Shown: positions 11,429 to 20,814, numbered from the stretch's first letter. The stretch is 64,000 bases of DNA from Burkholderia sp. Leaf177 (GCF_001424345.1 NZ_LMPF01000001.1:451751-515750), one strand, 5' to 3'. Program-made: numbers and translations. The notes: generated by a model not told the origin, from the letters alone.

Positions 11429-13828
11429 TCAATCCAGCGCATTCGACGGCGCTTCGCCAAACGGAAGCGCGGCGACATCGGATACGAGGCCCAAACCGCA
11501 CACCCCGAACCGGTCGAGCAAGGCCTGAACGCCATCGGCCGGTACCGCGCGAGAAAACAAGAAACCTTGCGCTTCGATAGGTCCAAGCCGCGACAGCCAC
11601 GTAATCTGCTCTTCGGTCTCCGTGCCTTCCACAACCACCGTCAATCCGAGCGACCGCGCCAGGTTCACAATGGCCGAAACCATCACGCAGACGCTGCGAT
11701 CGTGCGGAATGGCCTGGATGAACGACCGGTCGACCTTCAACGTATCGACAGCAAAGCGGTTCAGATATGACAGCGACGAATATCCCGTGCCGAAGTCGTC
11801 CAGTGCGATCCGCACGCCGAGCCGCTTCAGCGCCGCAATCTTTTCCGCGACGATATCCGGAAACTCCATCATCACGGTTTCGGTGATTTCGAGCTCGAGC
11901 TTGCCCGGCGCAATGCCGCTGTCGCGAATGGCGGCGGCCACTGTTTCAAGCAAATCGCCGCGCCAGAACTGCACCGCCGAGATATTCACCGCAAGCGACA
12001 ACCCGTCATACCCTTGAGCCTGCCAAACGGCCAATTGCCGGCATGCCGTGTGAATCACGAAATCCCCGATAGGCACGATCAAGCCCGTGCTTTCGGCGAC
12101 CGGGATGAATTCGTTCGCGGGGATGAGGCCGTGTTGAGGATGGTTCCATCGGGCAAGCGCTTCAAAGCCGGTGATGCAGCGGCGACTCAAGTCGATCTTC
12201 GGTTGGTATGCAAGGAACAACTGGTTTTGCGCGAGCGCGACCCGTAATTGCTGCTCCCACTTCATCAGATGGTCCGCGCGATGCGACAACTGCGGCGAAT
12301 AAAACTGGAAGCAGTTCTTGCCGGCGTCCTTTGCGCTGTACATGGCGAGATCGGCTTTCTTCAGCAGGTCGATTTCGCTTTCGCTTGATATGGAATACAA
12401 CGCAATGCCAATGCTCGCGTGCAGCACGAACGCGCTGCCGCGGACATCGAAGGGCGTAGCGAACATACGCGATACCGCTTCGGCCATTTCGACGGCTTGG
12501 CGTTCGACATCGGCGCCCTTGACCACGACCACGAACTCATCGCCGCCGATGCGCGAGAGCGTGCCATGGTCGCCGACGGTTTCCGCGAGCCTCGATGCCG
12601 TCATCTGCAGGACGATATCGCCGGCGTTGTGGCCGAGCGTATCGTTGACCGTCTTGAAGTTGTCCAGATCGATGAACAGCAGGGCGAGATGACCCACGTT
12701 CTCGGGCTTCACCACATCGTGCCTGAGCGTCTGCAGCGTGGAATACCGGTTGCGCAATCCCGTCAGCAAATCGTATTCGACCAGATGCGTCATCTCGCGC
12801 TCGCGCCCGAGCAGCTTGCCGATCAGGCCCGTCGCCACCGCGAAGAAGCCGAGCATGGCGAGCGAGATGAAGGTCGCCATCAGTAAATAGACGCGGCGCG
12901 TATGGTTGAAGTCGGTGAACTCTTCGGCCTGCGAAAGGCCGACCAGCACGCCGAGCGGATATCCATCGATATGCCGGTACGAAACGATGCGCGTGACGTC
13001 GTCAATAGGATCGACATAGATACCCGACGCGTGTTCCGACGTCGGGTACACGCCGCTTGCGGTAAAGACGCTCGCCGAGTCGCTGCCTGGCTCGCCCATT
13101 TTCAGCATGCGGCCGTTGGCCTTCGACGTGAACGAACCCGCGCCGGTGCTGCGCGCGAGCACGGAGCCGTTGTCCGAGATCACGGCAACAACGCCTTCAC
13201 GGCCTATGGATGCAACGTTGTAAAAATCGCTCGTGAAATAGCTGGGGTTTTCGGACACGACCACCACGCCGGCAAAGGATCCATCGGGATGGTTCAGGCG
13301 CCGTGTGATCTGCAGTGTCCATTGTCGCGAGATGCGTCCAAGGACAGGCTTGCTGATATACAGCAAGTCATCGTTCGATAACGCGTGCACCTGGAAATGC
13401 TCACGGTCCGACAAATCGACGGGCTTCGGATTCGACTCGGCGGTGGTCGCGGTCAGCATGCCGTGTTCATCGATAATCGATACTTGCACCAGCGTGTCGC
13501 TTTGCACAACGCCTTTCTCAACCGTGCTCGCCAGGTTGAAATGGCCGGGCGTCTTCTCGAATTCGTACTTGACGAAGCGGGTGATCTGGTCGACCTGGTG
13601 AATTGCCTTGATCGTATGCTGTTCGAGCGCCGAAGAAAGAATCGCAGCCGATGCCATGGACGCGTGCGTTGCCGCTTCACGCTCGACCGAGAGGCGGGCG
13701 AAGATGACGGTCCAGAGCAGCGCGAGCACGAGCGCCCCCAGCGCGGGAATGGCGAACAATGCGCGACGTCTGCGGGGAAAGTCCGCGTGTTTCATGTCGC
13801 GTGGCGCTTTGGGCCGTGATCGATTCAT
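11429..13828 (-). CDS. Membrane-bound GGDEF-EAL sensor protein
   Basis: A 799-aa cyclic-di-GMP enzyme anchored in the inner membrane. Helix 1 is about residues 22-45. A periplasmic Cache-like sensor domain spans about 46-310 (WTLQITRR and YPLGVLVGL segments typical of dCache). Helix 2 is about 318-340. The GGDEF motif is intact (residues 428-432), as is the EAL motif (556-558, GFEALARW), and the EAL domain keeps the DDFGTGYSSL loop. Both synthase and phosphodiesterase activity are therefore possible; which dominates cannot be read from sequence. It is convergent with the autotransporter, only 30 bases apart. The long upstream region contains a 25-bp tandem repeat that could be regulatory. Confidence 0.9.
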   Translation of the reverse strand: MNRSRPKAPRDMKHADFPRRRRALFAIPALGALVLALLWTVIFARLSVEREAATHASMASAAILSSALEQHTIKAIHQVDQITRFVKYEFEKTPGHFNLASTVEKGVVQSDTLVQVSIIDEHGMLTATTAESNPKPVDLSDREHFQVHALSNDDLLYISKPVLGRISRQWTLQITRRLNHPDGSFAGVVVVSENPSYFTSDFYNVASIGREGVVAVISDNGSVLARSTGAGSFTSKANGRMLKMGEPGSDSASVFTASGVYPTSEHASGIYVDPIDDVTRIVSYRHIDGYPLGVLVGLSQAEEFTDFNHTRRVYLLMATFISLAMLGFFAVATGLIGKLLGREREMTHLVEYDLLTGLRNRYSTLQTLRHDVVKPENVGHLALLFIDLDNFKTVNDTLGHNAGDIVLQMTASRLAETVGDHGTLSRIGGDEFVVVVKGADVERQAVEMAEAVSRMFATPFDVRGSAFVLHASIGIALYSISSESEIDLLKKADLAMYSAKDAGKNCFQFYSPQLSHRADHLMKWEQQLRVALAQNQLFLAYQPKIDLSRRCITGFEALARWNHPQHGLIPANEFIPVAESTGLIVPIGDFVIHTACRQLAVWQAQGYDGLSLAVNISAVQFWRGDLLETVAAAIRDSGIAPGKLELEITETVMMEFPDIVAEKIAALKRLGVRIALDDFGTGYSSLSYLNRFAVDTLKVDRSFIQAIPHDRSVCVMVSAIVNLARSLGLTVVVEGTETEEQITWLSRLGPIEAQGFLFSRAVPADGVQALLDRFGVCGLGLVSDVAALPFGEAPSNALD

Positions 13829-14073
13829 GGGTTCGGTCAGTTCATGGACCCGGACGTGGCGGCGGGCGGGTGGTCCGGATCAAATTGGCGGTCCGGCGGT
13901 CCGCGGCTGACTCAACCCGGTTAGTGATTCAACCGGATATGGATGCATGTTGAGAATCGTTTGCGTATTTGCGCGCGAAATTGCCCGAAGCGCACCTGTA
14001 TTTCTTACAGTTATTAATTGAATACGGATACTTGAACTTGCAGCGTCCCGGATTCGGCGTGCAGCCGAAACTC

Positions 14074-14123
14074 AGATATTACCAATGGCAACCGGTTTAG
14101 ATATTACTGAAGGCGACCCGTTT
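14074..14123. repeat. 25-bp imperfect tandem repeat
   Basis: Two directly adjoining 25-bp units (14074-14098 and 14099-14123) match at 20 of 25 positions. Each begins AGATATTAC and ends CGTTT or GGTTT around a GGC core. They lie about 245 bases upstream of the GGDEF-EAL start, and could be a paired operator or an old slippage duplication. Confidence 0.8.
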
Positions 14124-14259
14124 AAGGAAGCACGGCGGCAGGATGGCGCATCGAGGTATACGCGGATAGTCTGAAACGACCACCCGTAGCGGCTTTGCGC
14201 CTTGAAACGTTGTTTCGCAGACGCGATTCAAGCATATAAAAAGCGTCCGGATTCATCAT

Positions 14260-14281
14260 CCCGATGCCGAGCGGCATCGGG
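14260..14281 (-). terminator. Hairpin downstream of the RidA gene (weak terminator)
   Basis: A perfect 9-bp stem (14260-14268 with 14273-14281) and a 4-nt loop, about 65 bases past the RidA stop on the minus strand. There is no clean T-run, so termination efficiency is uncertain. Confidence 0.45.
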
Positions 14282-14344
14282 GAAAACAATCAAATGCAAT
14301 AAACGCGGCGATCAAAGACGCGTTAATGGTTAATTCTCGACCGT

Positions 14345-14809
14345 TCAGGCGACTTCGGCGATCAACTCAATCTCGACGCATGCGCCAAGCGGAATTTGCG
14401 CGACGCCGAATGCGGAACGGGCGTGTTTGCCGCGCTCGCCGAATACGTCGGCGATCAGTTCGGACGCGCCATTAGTCACCAGATGTTGTTCGGTGAATTC
14501 GAACGTGGAATTCACGAGGCTCATCACCTTTACGATCCGCGTGACCTTGTTAAGGTCGCCCACGTGCGCGTGCAGCGTTGCAATCAGGTCGATGGCGATC
14601 GAGCGCGCGGCGGCTTGTCCTTCCGCCGTCGTGAGCGTTGCGCCCAGCTTGCCCGCCCACACTTTGCCGTCCTTTTTTGCAATGTGACCGGAGAGGAACA
14701 CCGTGTTGCCGCTTTGCGCACTCATGACGTAGGCCGCGGCGGGTGCGCCGGCGGTCGGCAATTCAATGCCGAGTTCCTTCAGCTTGTCGTAGACATTCAG
14801 TTGAGCCAT
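14345..14809 (-). CDS. RidA family protein (YjgF/UK114)
   Basis: A 154-aa member of the Rid superfamily, whose best-known members hydrolyse reactive enamine/imine products of PLP enzymes. Family features include the GNTVFLSGH core, the IDLIATLHAHVGDLNKV helix region, and the C-terminal AFGVAQIPLGACVEIE segment. The canonical RidA active-site arginine normally sits in an R..GVA.LP-like motif; here the segment reads SAFGVAQIPLGACVE without an obvious Arg at that point, suggesting a different Rid subgroup. The ATG has a good AAGGGAA site. It starts 28 bases after the PLP aminotransferase gene on the same strand, so the two are probably co-expressed and functionally linked. Confidence 0.85.
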   Translation of the reverse strand: MAQLNVYDKLKELGIELPTAGAPAAAYVMSAQSGNTVFLSGHIAKKDGKVWAGKLGATLTTAEGQAAARSIAIDLIATLHAHVGDLNKVTRIVKVMSLVNSTFEFTEQHLVTNGASELIADVFGERGKHARSAFGVAQIPLGACVEIELIAEVA

Positions 14810-14837
14810 GTGAATTTCCCTTGAAATGATGGTGAAA

Positions 14838-16034
14838 TCAAACCAGTGCGCGGATCAGCGCGCCGAGTTTTGCAACGCCTTCGTCGATCTTGGCAGGCGG
14901 CACTGTGACGAACGACAAACGCAGCGTGTTGTGCTCGGCTTCGTTCGCGAAGAACGGGCCGCCCGGAACGAACGCGACGTGCTGCTCGATGGATTGCTCG
15001 AGCAGTTTCATTGTATCGATGTGCTTTGGCAGCTTGACCCACACGAACATGCCGCCTTCCGGCCGGTTCCATTCCACGCCCGCCGGCATGTGTTTTTCAA
15101 GCGATGCCAGCATGGCCGCGCATTGATCGCGATACAGCGCGCGGATCTTCGGAATATGCGTTTCGAGGAAACCGTCCTTCACGACCTCATACACGATGCG
15201 CTGCGTGAGGCTCGGCGTATGCAGGTCGGTTGCCTGCTTGGCCTGGACGAGTTTGAAGTGCAGTTCCTCGGGCGCAATGATGTAGCCCACGCGCATACCC
15301 GGCGACAAGACTTTCGAGAACGACCCCAGATGCACGATGTGATCCGGCGCCATGGACAGCATGGTCGGCAACGGCGTTCCGGCGTAGTCGAGCGCGGCGT
15401 ACGGATCGTCTTCGATCACCGGGAAACCGGCGCGTTGTGCAAACGCGGCAAGCGCCGTGCGGCGTTCGAGCGACAAGCGGCGGCCCGTCGGGTTCTGGAA
15501 ATTCGGCTGCGCATACAAGAGACGTGCGCCCGCGGTCAAAGTCGCGTTCAGTGCTTCGGGAATCAGGCCGTGCTCATCGGTTGGAACTTGAACGTAGTTC
15601 GGCTCGTACATTGAAAACGATTGCAGCGCGCCGAGATACGTCGGTGTTTCGACCAGCACGCGGCTCGCGGGATCAATCAGGACTTTTCCGAGCAGATCCA
15701 GCGCCTGCTGCGAGCCGGTCGTGATCAGCACTTGCGACGGACGCACCGACGCGCCATTCACCGAATACCGTTGCGCAACCCATTCGCGCAACGGCAAATA
15801 TCCCTCGGTCGCGCTGTATTGAAGTGCGGCAGCCGGACTGTCGCGCAGGATGCGATCGCACGCCACACGCATTTCTTCGACAGGAAAAGTCGCAGGCGAC
15901 GGCAATCCGCCGGCAAACGAAATGACCTCTGGACGCTCCGTGACCTTCAGGATTTCACGAATGGCCGAACTGGTGAGCTTTCTTGCGCGTTCGGAAAGTT
16001 GCCACGGCTGGGCATGAAGGTCGGCTTGATTCAT
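14838..16034 (-). CDS. PLP-dependent aminotransferase (fold type I, 2-aminoadipate/LysN-like)
   Basis: A 398-aa class I/II aminotransferase. The PLP lysine is K241 in GSFSKVLSPG; the substrate-binding NPTG is at 181-184, and IEDDPY supplies the conserved Asp and Tyr. It resembles stand-alone aminotransferases related to MocR effector domains (2-aminoadipate, aromatic or valine-type); the substrate is not readable. I chose ATG 16034 because GAGGA lies about 6 bases upstream; the open frame runs to 16094. It lies between a glyoxalase-like gene (76 bases upstream) and ridA-like (28 bases downstream), all on the minus strand, which suggests one amino-acid or amine catabolic unit. Confidence 0.85.
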   Translation of the reverse strand: MNQADLHAQPWQLSERARKLTSSAIREILKVTERPEVISFAGGLPSPATFPVEEMRVACDRILRDSPAAALQYSATEGYLPLREWVAQRYSVNGASVRPSQVLITTGSQQALDLLGKVLIDPASRVLVETPTYLGALQSFSMYEPNYVQVPTDEHGLIPEALNATLTAGARLLYAQPNFQNPTGRRLSLERRTALAAFAQRAGFPVIEDDPYAALDYAGTPLPTMLSMAPDHIVHLGSFSKVLSPGMRVGYIIAPEELHFKLVQAKQATDLHTPSLTQRIVYEVVKDGFLETHIPKIRALYRDQCAAMLASLEKHMPAGVEWNRPEGGMFVWVKLPKHIDTMKLLEQSIEQHVAFVPGGPFFANEAEHNTLRLSFVTVPPAKIDEGVAKLGALIRALV

Positions 16035-16106
16035 GGGGTCCTCGGTCGGTCTCGGTGGGCGGTACGGTGTGTCGGTCGTGATGCGGCGGATCATTATTAT
16101 CGCGCC

Positions 16107-16133
16107 GCTTCAATGCTCTTCATGTTCTTCGTG
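16107..16133 (-). repeat. 9-bp repeat (three units) creating the glyoxalase-like protein C-terminus
   Basis: On the minus strand three 9-bp units (16125-16133, 16116-16124, 16107-16115) read roughly CAYGAAGAR. The first two encode His-Glu-Glu twice. In the third an extra T shifts the unit and produces CAT TGA, the stop codon. The odd HEEHEEH tail is therefore a repeat product. Confidence 0.8.
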
Positions 16134-17000
16134 CTGTCCGGTTTTTCCGGATGCTGAGTCGCTCGCGGAATCGCTTGCGGTTTCCATATCTTCAACGGCT
16201 TCGGTCAGGTCTTCTGCCTTCTTGCTTTTCGCGCGCTTTCGGGCAGGTTTGGCCGCAGCAAGTTCAGCTTGCTTCGCCGCCTGCATTGCAGCTTCGATTG
16301 CCTCGGAGGTTTCGCCCATCGTGACGATGGAGCCGTCCGGCAATTCGAATTCCGCGATCAGAACCGGCGCGCCTTGCGTCACTTCGACGTTCATCAAATG
16401 CGATGCGCCGAGCCACGCCATCTGTTCCAGAAGCAAATGCGCTCGCGGGTGAAACCCCGTCAGCGACTTCACGGCAATACCAGTTTCGGGCAACGATTCA
16501 CTCGGATGCCGCGCCGTGTCCCACTGGATCAGCGAGGGCAGGAGTCCATCGCCGGAACCTTGCCATGCGGGAAACGAGCCATCGTCGGGAACGGTCAGGT
16601 TCCAGCTGTTCGTGCCGCGCGACATGGCTACAACAGGCGGGATGCGCTCAGGATATTGCGCCTGCCAGCGCGCCAGCAGTTTCGGCCGATCGACGCGCGC
16701 AACCCAATGCACGAGTTGCGGGCCTGTTTCAAGGCGACCGAGAAACTCGGGGTCATCGAGCGCAAAGAGGCGAGGGCGCGGCGAGTCCACACCCATATTG
16801 CCTGCAGCGGGATCGATTGCGATCACTTCCAGATACGCGCCGCCCCACAGGTTCAAAAGGCGATTGTGCGTGCGCATCAACGGATGAGCACCGCCCTCGC
16901 TCGTCTCCACGCCCAGTTTCGCGGCGATAAAACTCGCGCCTTCTTCGAGCGTGCGGGCGGCGATTACGAGATGGTCGAGTTGCAGCGGCGGAGCGGTCAT
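16110..17000 (-). CDS. Glyoxalase-like (VOC) domain protein
   Basis: A 296-aa cytoplasmic protein. Residues 1-200 match the Glyoxalase_3/VOC type: LDHLVIAARTLEEGA at the start, LNLWGGAYLEVIAIDP for the second metal-side strand, and a second half around LLPSLIQWD. The enzymatic activity is unknown. The last about 65 residues are low-complexity (Ala/Lys-rich, then Glu/Asp/Ser-rich) and end in HEEHEEH, produced by a 9-bp repeat. It is the first gene of the minus-strand group with the PLP aminotransferase and RidA. No strong Shine-Dalgarno is visible before the ATG at 17000. Confidence 0.78.
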   Translation of the reverse strand: MTAPPLQLDHLVIAARTLEEGASFIAAKLGVETSEGGAHPLMRTHNRLLNLWGGAYLEVIAIDPAAGNMGVDSPRPRLFALDDPEFLGRLETGPQLVHWVARVDRPKLLARWQAQYPERIPPVVAMSRGTNSWNLTVPDDGSFPAWQGSGDGLLPSLIQWDTARHPSESLPETGIAVKSLTGFHPRAHLLLEQMAWLGASHLMNVEVTQGAPVLIAEFELPDGSIVTMGETSEAIEAAMQAAKQAELAAAKPARKRAKSKKAEDLTEAVEDMETASDSASDSASGKTGQHEEHEEH

Positions 17001-17094
17001 GGTGCACGAACTACGTAATTACGACGTGAATGAGATGCGTGAATAAGCACGGCCAGGCTCGCCAGCATACCCGTTTCGCCCGGCTGCGCGGTCG

Positions 17095-17134
17095 CGTTAG
17101 CCATTCGGCCGGGTATTTGGCAGGTATTTGCCAA
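17095..17134 (-). promoter_or_regulatory. Recurrent 16-bp motif plus inverted repeat between divergent genes
   Basis: On the minus strand 17095-17110 reads GGCCGAATGGCTAACG, one of four copies of a 16-bp motif in this window. It adjoins an 11-bp tandem duplication (17112-17122 and 17123-17133) that also forms the inverted repeat TTGGCA-N6-TGCCAA (17117-17134). The site lies about 95 bases upstream of the glyoxalase-like start and 190 upstream of the MocR start. A transcription-factor site is plausible. Confidence 0.5.
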
Positions 17135-17226
17135 GCACGCGATACACCCCCGCCGCTCACCGCGAGGTTGCAAAAGCGGCCAGATTAGCATCGGCGGATT
17201 CTTAAAATGTATCGAGTTGCGCCGTG

Positions 17227-17271
17227 ACAGTAACGGTACAATCTGTCCGATACTTTTCGGTACAGTAACCG
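17227..17271 (+). promoter_or_regulatory. Putative MocR operator with direct repeats
   Basis: CGGTACA occurs at 17234-17240 and 17258-17264, and ACAGTAAC at 17227-17234 and 17262-17269. This gives overlapping direct repeats just upstream of the MocR-type gene. TACAAT (17237-17242) is a possible -10 box inside the array. MocR regulators typically bind such direct repeats near their own promoter, so autoregulation is inferred. Confidence 0.5.
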
Positions 17272-17297
17272 CACGCATTCATCCGATGGAGCCCGGC

Positions 17298-18740
17298 ATG
17301 TCCGTTCCGCTCGACCAGATTCCCGCGCCGCACGGCGCGCCGCAGCTTACGCTCGTCGACCAGCTGGTTCAGTGGGGCCGGCGCCGTATCGACGAACGCG
17401 TGTTTCGCCCGGGCATGCGCATGCCGTCGATCCGCAAGCTCGCCGTGGATAAGGGCGTGTCGCGTTTCACCGTGGTCGAAGCGTACGAACGGCTGGTTGC
17501 GCACGGGTATCTCGACTCGCGCCGTGGCTCCGGTTTTTTCGTGCGCGACCGCAGCGGTTCGAACGACGCCCATGTGCACCCGCAATCGGCCAGCGATCCG
17601 CAGCCGGTCACGAGCACCATCGACGTGGTCTGGCTGCTGCGCAACATGCTGCATACGTCGAGTCCTGCGAAAGGGCCGGGAATCGGGTATCTGCCGTCGA
17701 GCTGGCTGAACGGTGAATTGCTGACCGGCGCGTTGCGCTCGATCAGCCGGCAAAGCGGCGGGCAGATGCTCGGGTTCGGCACGCCGCAAGGCTTCTTGCC
17801 GCTGCGCCAGCAGTTGCAGACGCGGCTTGAAGAACTGGAGATCGGGGCATCGACGCAACAGATCGTGATGGTGTCGGGCGTGACGCAAGCCATCGACCTG
17901 ATTGCGCGTGTGTTCGTGAAACCGGGCGATACCGTGATCGTAGGCGACCCCGCGTGGTTCCAGATGTTCGGCCGCTTCGTTGCGCAAGGCGCAAGACTCG
18001 TCGGCATGCCGTACACGCCCGATGGGCCAGATCTCGACGCGCTCGAAGAACTCGTGAAGACGTGGCGTCCGAAGATGCTCGTGATCAACTCCGTCCTGCA
18101 AAATCCCACGGGAACGTCGCTCACGGCCGCACAGGCGTTCCGCATCTTGCAGCTCGCGCAGACCTACGATTTCATCGTCGTGGAAGACGATATCTACGGC
18201 GACCTGTGCCCCACCAACTTCGCGGCCACGCGCCTCGCTAGCCTCGATCAGCTGAAGCGCGTGATCTTTCTCAACAGCTTTTCGAAGACGCTCGCGCCGA
18301 ACCTGCGCGTGGGGTACATCGCGTGCGCGCCGGAAGTGGCCAACGCGATCGCGGATCAGAAGATGCTCGTTGGCATGACAAGTCCCGAACTCAACGAGCG
18401 CGTCCTGTACAAAGTCCTCACCGACGGCCATTACCGCCGTCACGTCGAGCGCCTGCGCGTGAAACTCGACAGCGTGCGCGAGAAGACCGTGCGCATGTTC
18501 GAAAAAGTGGGCTACAAGCCGTATCACGTCCCGGAAGCAGGCATGTTTTTATGGGCCGATACCGGCGTGGATTCGGAAGGGCTCGCGGCCTTCGGGCACG
18601 AAGCCGGATTTCTTTTGACGCCGGGAAGCCTCTTCTCGCCGCATCAGCTGCCGAGCACCTGGATGCGCTTTAACATTGCCAATTGCGGCGATCCGGGCTT
18701 GCCCGCAATGCTCACCGAGTATGCCGATCGAATGGGTTGA
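17298..18740 (+). CDS. MocR/PdxR-type regulator (GntR-HTH fused to aminotransferase domain)
   Basis: A 480-aa transcription factor. A winged-helix GntR domain occupies about residues 17-82 (MPSIRKLA, VSRFTVVEAYERL, RRGSGFFV). It is followed by a fold-type I aminotransferase-like domain with K330 in SFSKTLAP and the NPTGTSL and EDDIYGDL motifs, so it probably binds PLP. I chose ATG 17298 because GGAG precedes it; an ATG at 17286 is also in frame without a good site. It is divergent from the glyoxalase-aminotransferase-RidA cluster, separated by 297 bases with repeat motifs, so it may control that cluster and itself. The effector is not predictable. Confidence 0.88.
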   Translation: MSVPLDQIPAPHGAPQLTLVDQLVQWGRRRIDERVFRPGMRMPSIRKLAVDKGVSRFTVVEAYERLVAHGYLDSRRGSGFFVRDRSGSNDAHVHPQSASDPQPVTSTIDVVWLLRNMLHTSSPAKGPGIGYLPSSWLNGELLTGALRSISRQSGGQMLGFGTPQGFLPLRQQLQTRLEELEIGASTQQIVMVSGVTQAIDLIARVFVKPGDTVIVGDPAWFQMFGRFVAQGARLVGMPYTPDGPDLDALEELVKTWRPKMLVINSVLQNPTGTSLTAAQAFRILQLAQTYDFIVVEDDIYGDLCPTNFAATRLASLDQLKRVIFLNSFSKTLAPNLRVGYIACAPEVANAIADQKMLVGMTSPELNERVLYKVLTDGHYRRHVERLRVKLDSVREKTVRMFEKVGYKPYHVPEAGMFLWADTGVDSEGLAAFGHEAGFLLTPGSLFSPHQLPSTWMRFNIANCGDPGLPAMLTEYADRMG

Positions 18741-18788
18741 GGCAAACACGCAGAAAAAGGGGCCACAGTTTCGCTTCGAAGGGCGGCT

Positions 18789-18816
18789 CTTGAAATTGCC
18801 GCCGGCGACCTCATCT
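18789..18816 (+). promoter_or_regulatory. Heat-shock (sigma-32-type) promoter of htpG
   Basis: CTTGAAA (18789-18795), then 13 bases, then CCTCATCT (18809-18816). This closely matches the sigma-32 consensus CTTGAAA-N11-16-CCCCATNT, and lies about 80 bases upstream of htpG, a classic heat-shock gene. Confidence 0.8.
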
Positions 18817-18894
18817 GCCGCAGAATTCGCGCGGTGTTTATCTCCACCGCTGCTGCTTAAAACCTGTCAACACTAGACCAAAGAGGAACCGACC

Positions 18895-20814
18895 ATGGCA
18901 CAAGAAACCATGAGCTTTCAGGCAGAAGTGAAGCAGCTTCTGCACCTGATGATCCATTCGCTCTATAGCAACAAGGAAATTTTCCTCCGCGAACTGATTT
19001 CGAACGCATCGGATGCGGCGGACAAGCTGCGTTTTGAAGGCATCGAAAACAGCGCGCTGTACGAAAACGATCCGGATCTGCGCATCCGCATTTCGTACGA
19101 CAAGGCGGCCCGCACGATCACCATCGACGATAACGGCATTGGCATGAGCCGCGACGAAGCGATCGCGAACCTCGGCACGATCGCGCGCTCGGGCACGAAG
19201 GAATTTTTCTCGAAGCTTTCCGGCGATCAGCAGAAAGACGCTGCGCTGATCGGCCAGTTCGGCGTGGGCTTTTATTCGGGTTTTATCGTCGCGGACAAGA
19301 TCACGGTTGAAACGCGCCGCGCCGGATTGCCGGCAAGCGAAGGCGTGCGCTGGGAAAGCGCGGGCGAAGGCGATTTTGTGGTCGAGCAGATCGAACGCGC
19401 GCAACGCGGTTCGAGCATCACGCTGCATCTGCGTCCGGAAGAGGACGAGTTCCTCTCCACGCACAAGCTGAAGTCGGTCATCCAGAAGTACTCGGATCAC
19501 GTCGCACTGCCCATTTTGATGAAGCAGGAAGAGTGGGATGCCGAGAAGTCGGAGATGGTCACGAAGGACGAAGACGAGACCGTGAACCAGGCAAGCGCGC
19601 TGTGGACCCGCGCGAAGAGCGATGTCACCGACGAGCAATACAAGCAGTTCTATCAGCACATCTCGCACGATCACGACGAACCGCTCGCCTGGACGCACAA
19701 CCGCGTGGAAGGCCGCAGCGAATACACGCAATTGCTGTATGTGCCGAAGCACGCGCCGTTCGATATGTGGAACCGCGATCATCGCGGCGGGCTGAAGCTT
19801 TATGTGAAGCGTGTGTTCATCATGGACGACGCCGAGCAATTGCTGCCGGCGTATTTGCGCTTCGTGAAAGGCGTGGTGGATTCGGCTGATCTGCCGCTCA
19901 ATGTATCGCGTGAAATCTTGCAGGAAAGCCGCGACGTGAAGGCCATTCGCGAAGGCGTGACGAAGCGGGTTTTATCGATGCTGGAAGAAGTGGCATCTTC
20001 GTCCGCCGAAGCCAACGATGACACCACGGACGACGCCGACAAAGCCAAATACGCGACCTTCTGGAAAGAGTTCGGACAGGTGTTCAAGGAAGGCATCGGC
20101 GAGGATTACGGCAATCGCGAACGCATCGCGAAGCTTGTGCGGTTTGCATCGACGCATACGGATTCGTCGGCGGAGCAGACGGTGGCGCTGGCCGACTACG
20201 TGTCGCGCATGAAGCCCGAGCAGACGAAGATTTATTACGTGACCGCCGACACGTGGCAGGCCGCGAAGAACAGCCCGCATCTCGAAGTGTTCCGCAAGAA
20301 GGGCGTTGAAGTGCTGCTGCTGACGGATCGTGTCGACGAATGGATGCTGTCGTTCCTGAACGAATTCGATGGCAAGCCGCTGCAAAGCGTCGCGCGTGGC
20401 GACCTGGATCTCGGCGCATTGAACGACGAAGAGAAAGAGGCGCAGGAAAAGGTCGGCGAAGAACTGAAACCGCTGGTGGAAAGCATGAAGGCCGCGCTGG
20501 AGGGCAAGGTCAAGGACGTGCGCCTGACGTTCCGCCTGACAGATTCGCCCTCGTGCCTGGTAGCCGATGACGGCGACATGAGCGGTTATTTGCAGCGCAT
20601 GCTGAAGCAGGCAGGTCAGGCCGCGCCGCAAATGCAGCCGATTCTCGAGGTGAATCCGGAGCATCCGCTGGTGAAAAAGCTTCACGCCGACGACGCGAAT
20701 TTCAGCGACTGGTGTCATCTGCTTTTCGATCAGGCAATGCTGGCCGAAGGTGGATCGCTGGAGGATCCGGCGAGCTTTGTGAAGCGCACTAATGCGTTGT
20801 TGCTGGCGCGATGA
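18895..20814 (+). CDS. htpG: Molecular chaperone HtpG (Hsp90)
   Basis: A 639-aa cytosolic Hsp90. The N-terminal GHKL ATPase shows [25 protein letters not shown] and [15 protein letters not shown]. The middle domain has the catalytic-loop arginine in [11 protein letters not shown], and the C-terminal dimerisation domain closes the protein. It is slightly longer than E. coli HtpG (624 aa). The ATG follows AAAGAGGAA at good spacing. A sigma-32-type promoter lies upstream and a strong terminator downstream, so it is a single-gene heat-shock unit. It assists folding and remodelling with DnaK and clients; none is identifiable here. Confidence 0.97.
   Translation: MAQETMSFQAEVKQLLHLMIHSLYSNKEIFLRELISNASDAADKLRFEGIENSALYENDPDLRIRISYDKAARTITIDDNGIGMSRDEAIANLGTIARSGTKEFFSKLSGDQQKDAALIGQFGVGFYSGFIVADKITVETRRAGLPASEGVRWESAGEGDFVVEQIERAQRGSSITLHLRPEEDEFLSTHKLKSVIQKYSDHVALPILMKQEEWDAEKSEMVTKDEDETVNQASALWTRAKSDVTDEQYKQFYQHISHDHDEPLAWTHNRVEGRSEYTQLLYVPKHAPFDMWNRDHRGGLKLYVKRVFIMDDAEQLLPAYLRFVKGVVDSADLPLNVSREILQESRDVKAIREGVTKRVLSMLEEVASSSAEANDDTTDDADKAKYATFWKEFGQVFKEGIGEDYGNRERIAKLVRFASTHTDSSAEQTVALADYVSRMKPEQTKIYYVTADTWQAAKNSPHLEVFRKKGVEVLLLTDRVDEWMLSFLNEFDGKPLQSVARGDLDLGALNDEEKEAQEKVGEELKPLVESMKAALEGKVKDVRLTFRLTDSPSCLVADDGDMSGYLQRMLKQAGQAAPQMQPILEVNPEHPLVKKLHADDANFSDWCHLLFDQAMLAEGGSLEDPASFVKRTNALLLAR

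Larger units (their letters stand above)
13829..14344. other. 516-bp intergenic region upstream of the GGDEF-EAL gene
   Basis: No gene-like ORF with coding character is visible. It holds an AT-rich stretch around 13985-14030, the 25-bp tandem repeat at 14074-14123, and a hairpin at 14260-14281. The promoter of the minus-strand GGDEF-EAL gene should lie here. Confidence 0.6.

Noticed and set aside
14074..14123. CRISPR or insertion-sequence end
   Set aside because: There are only two diverged units with no spacers, no cas genes, and no transposase or terminal inverted repeats nearby.
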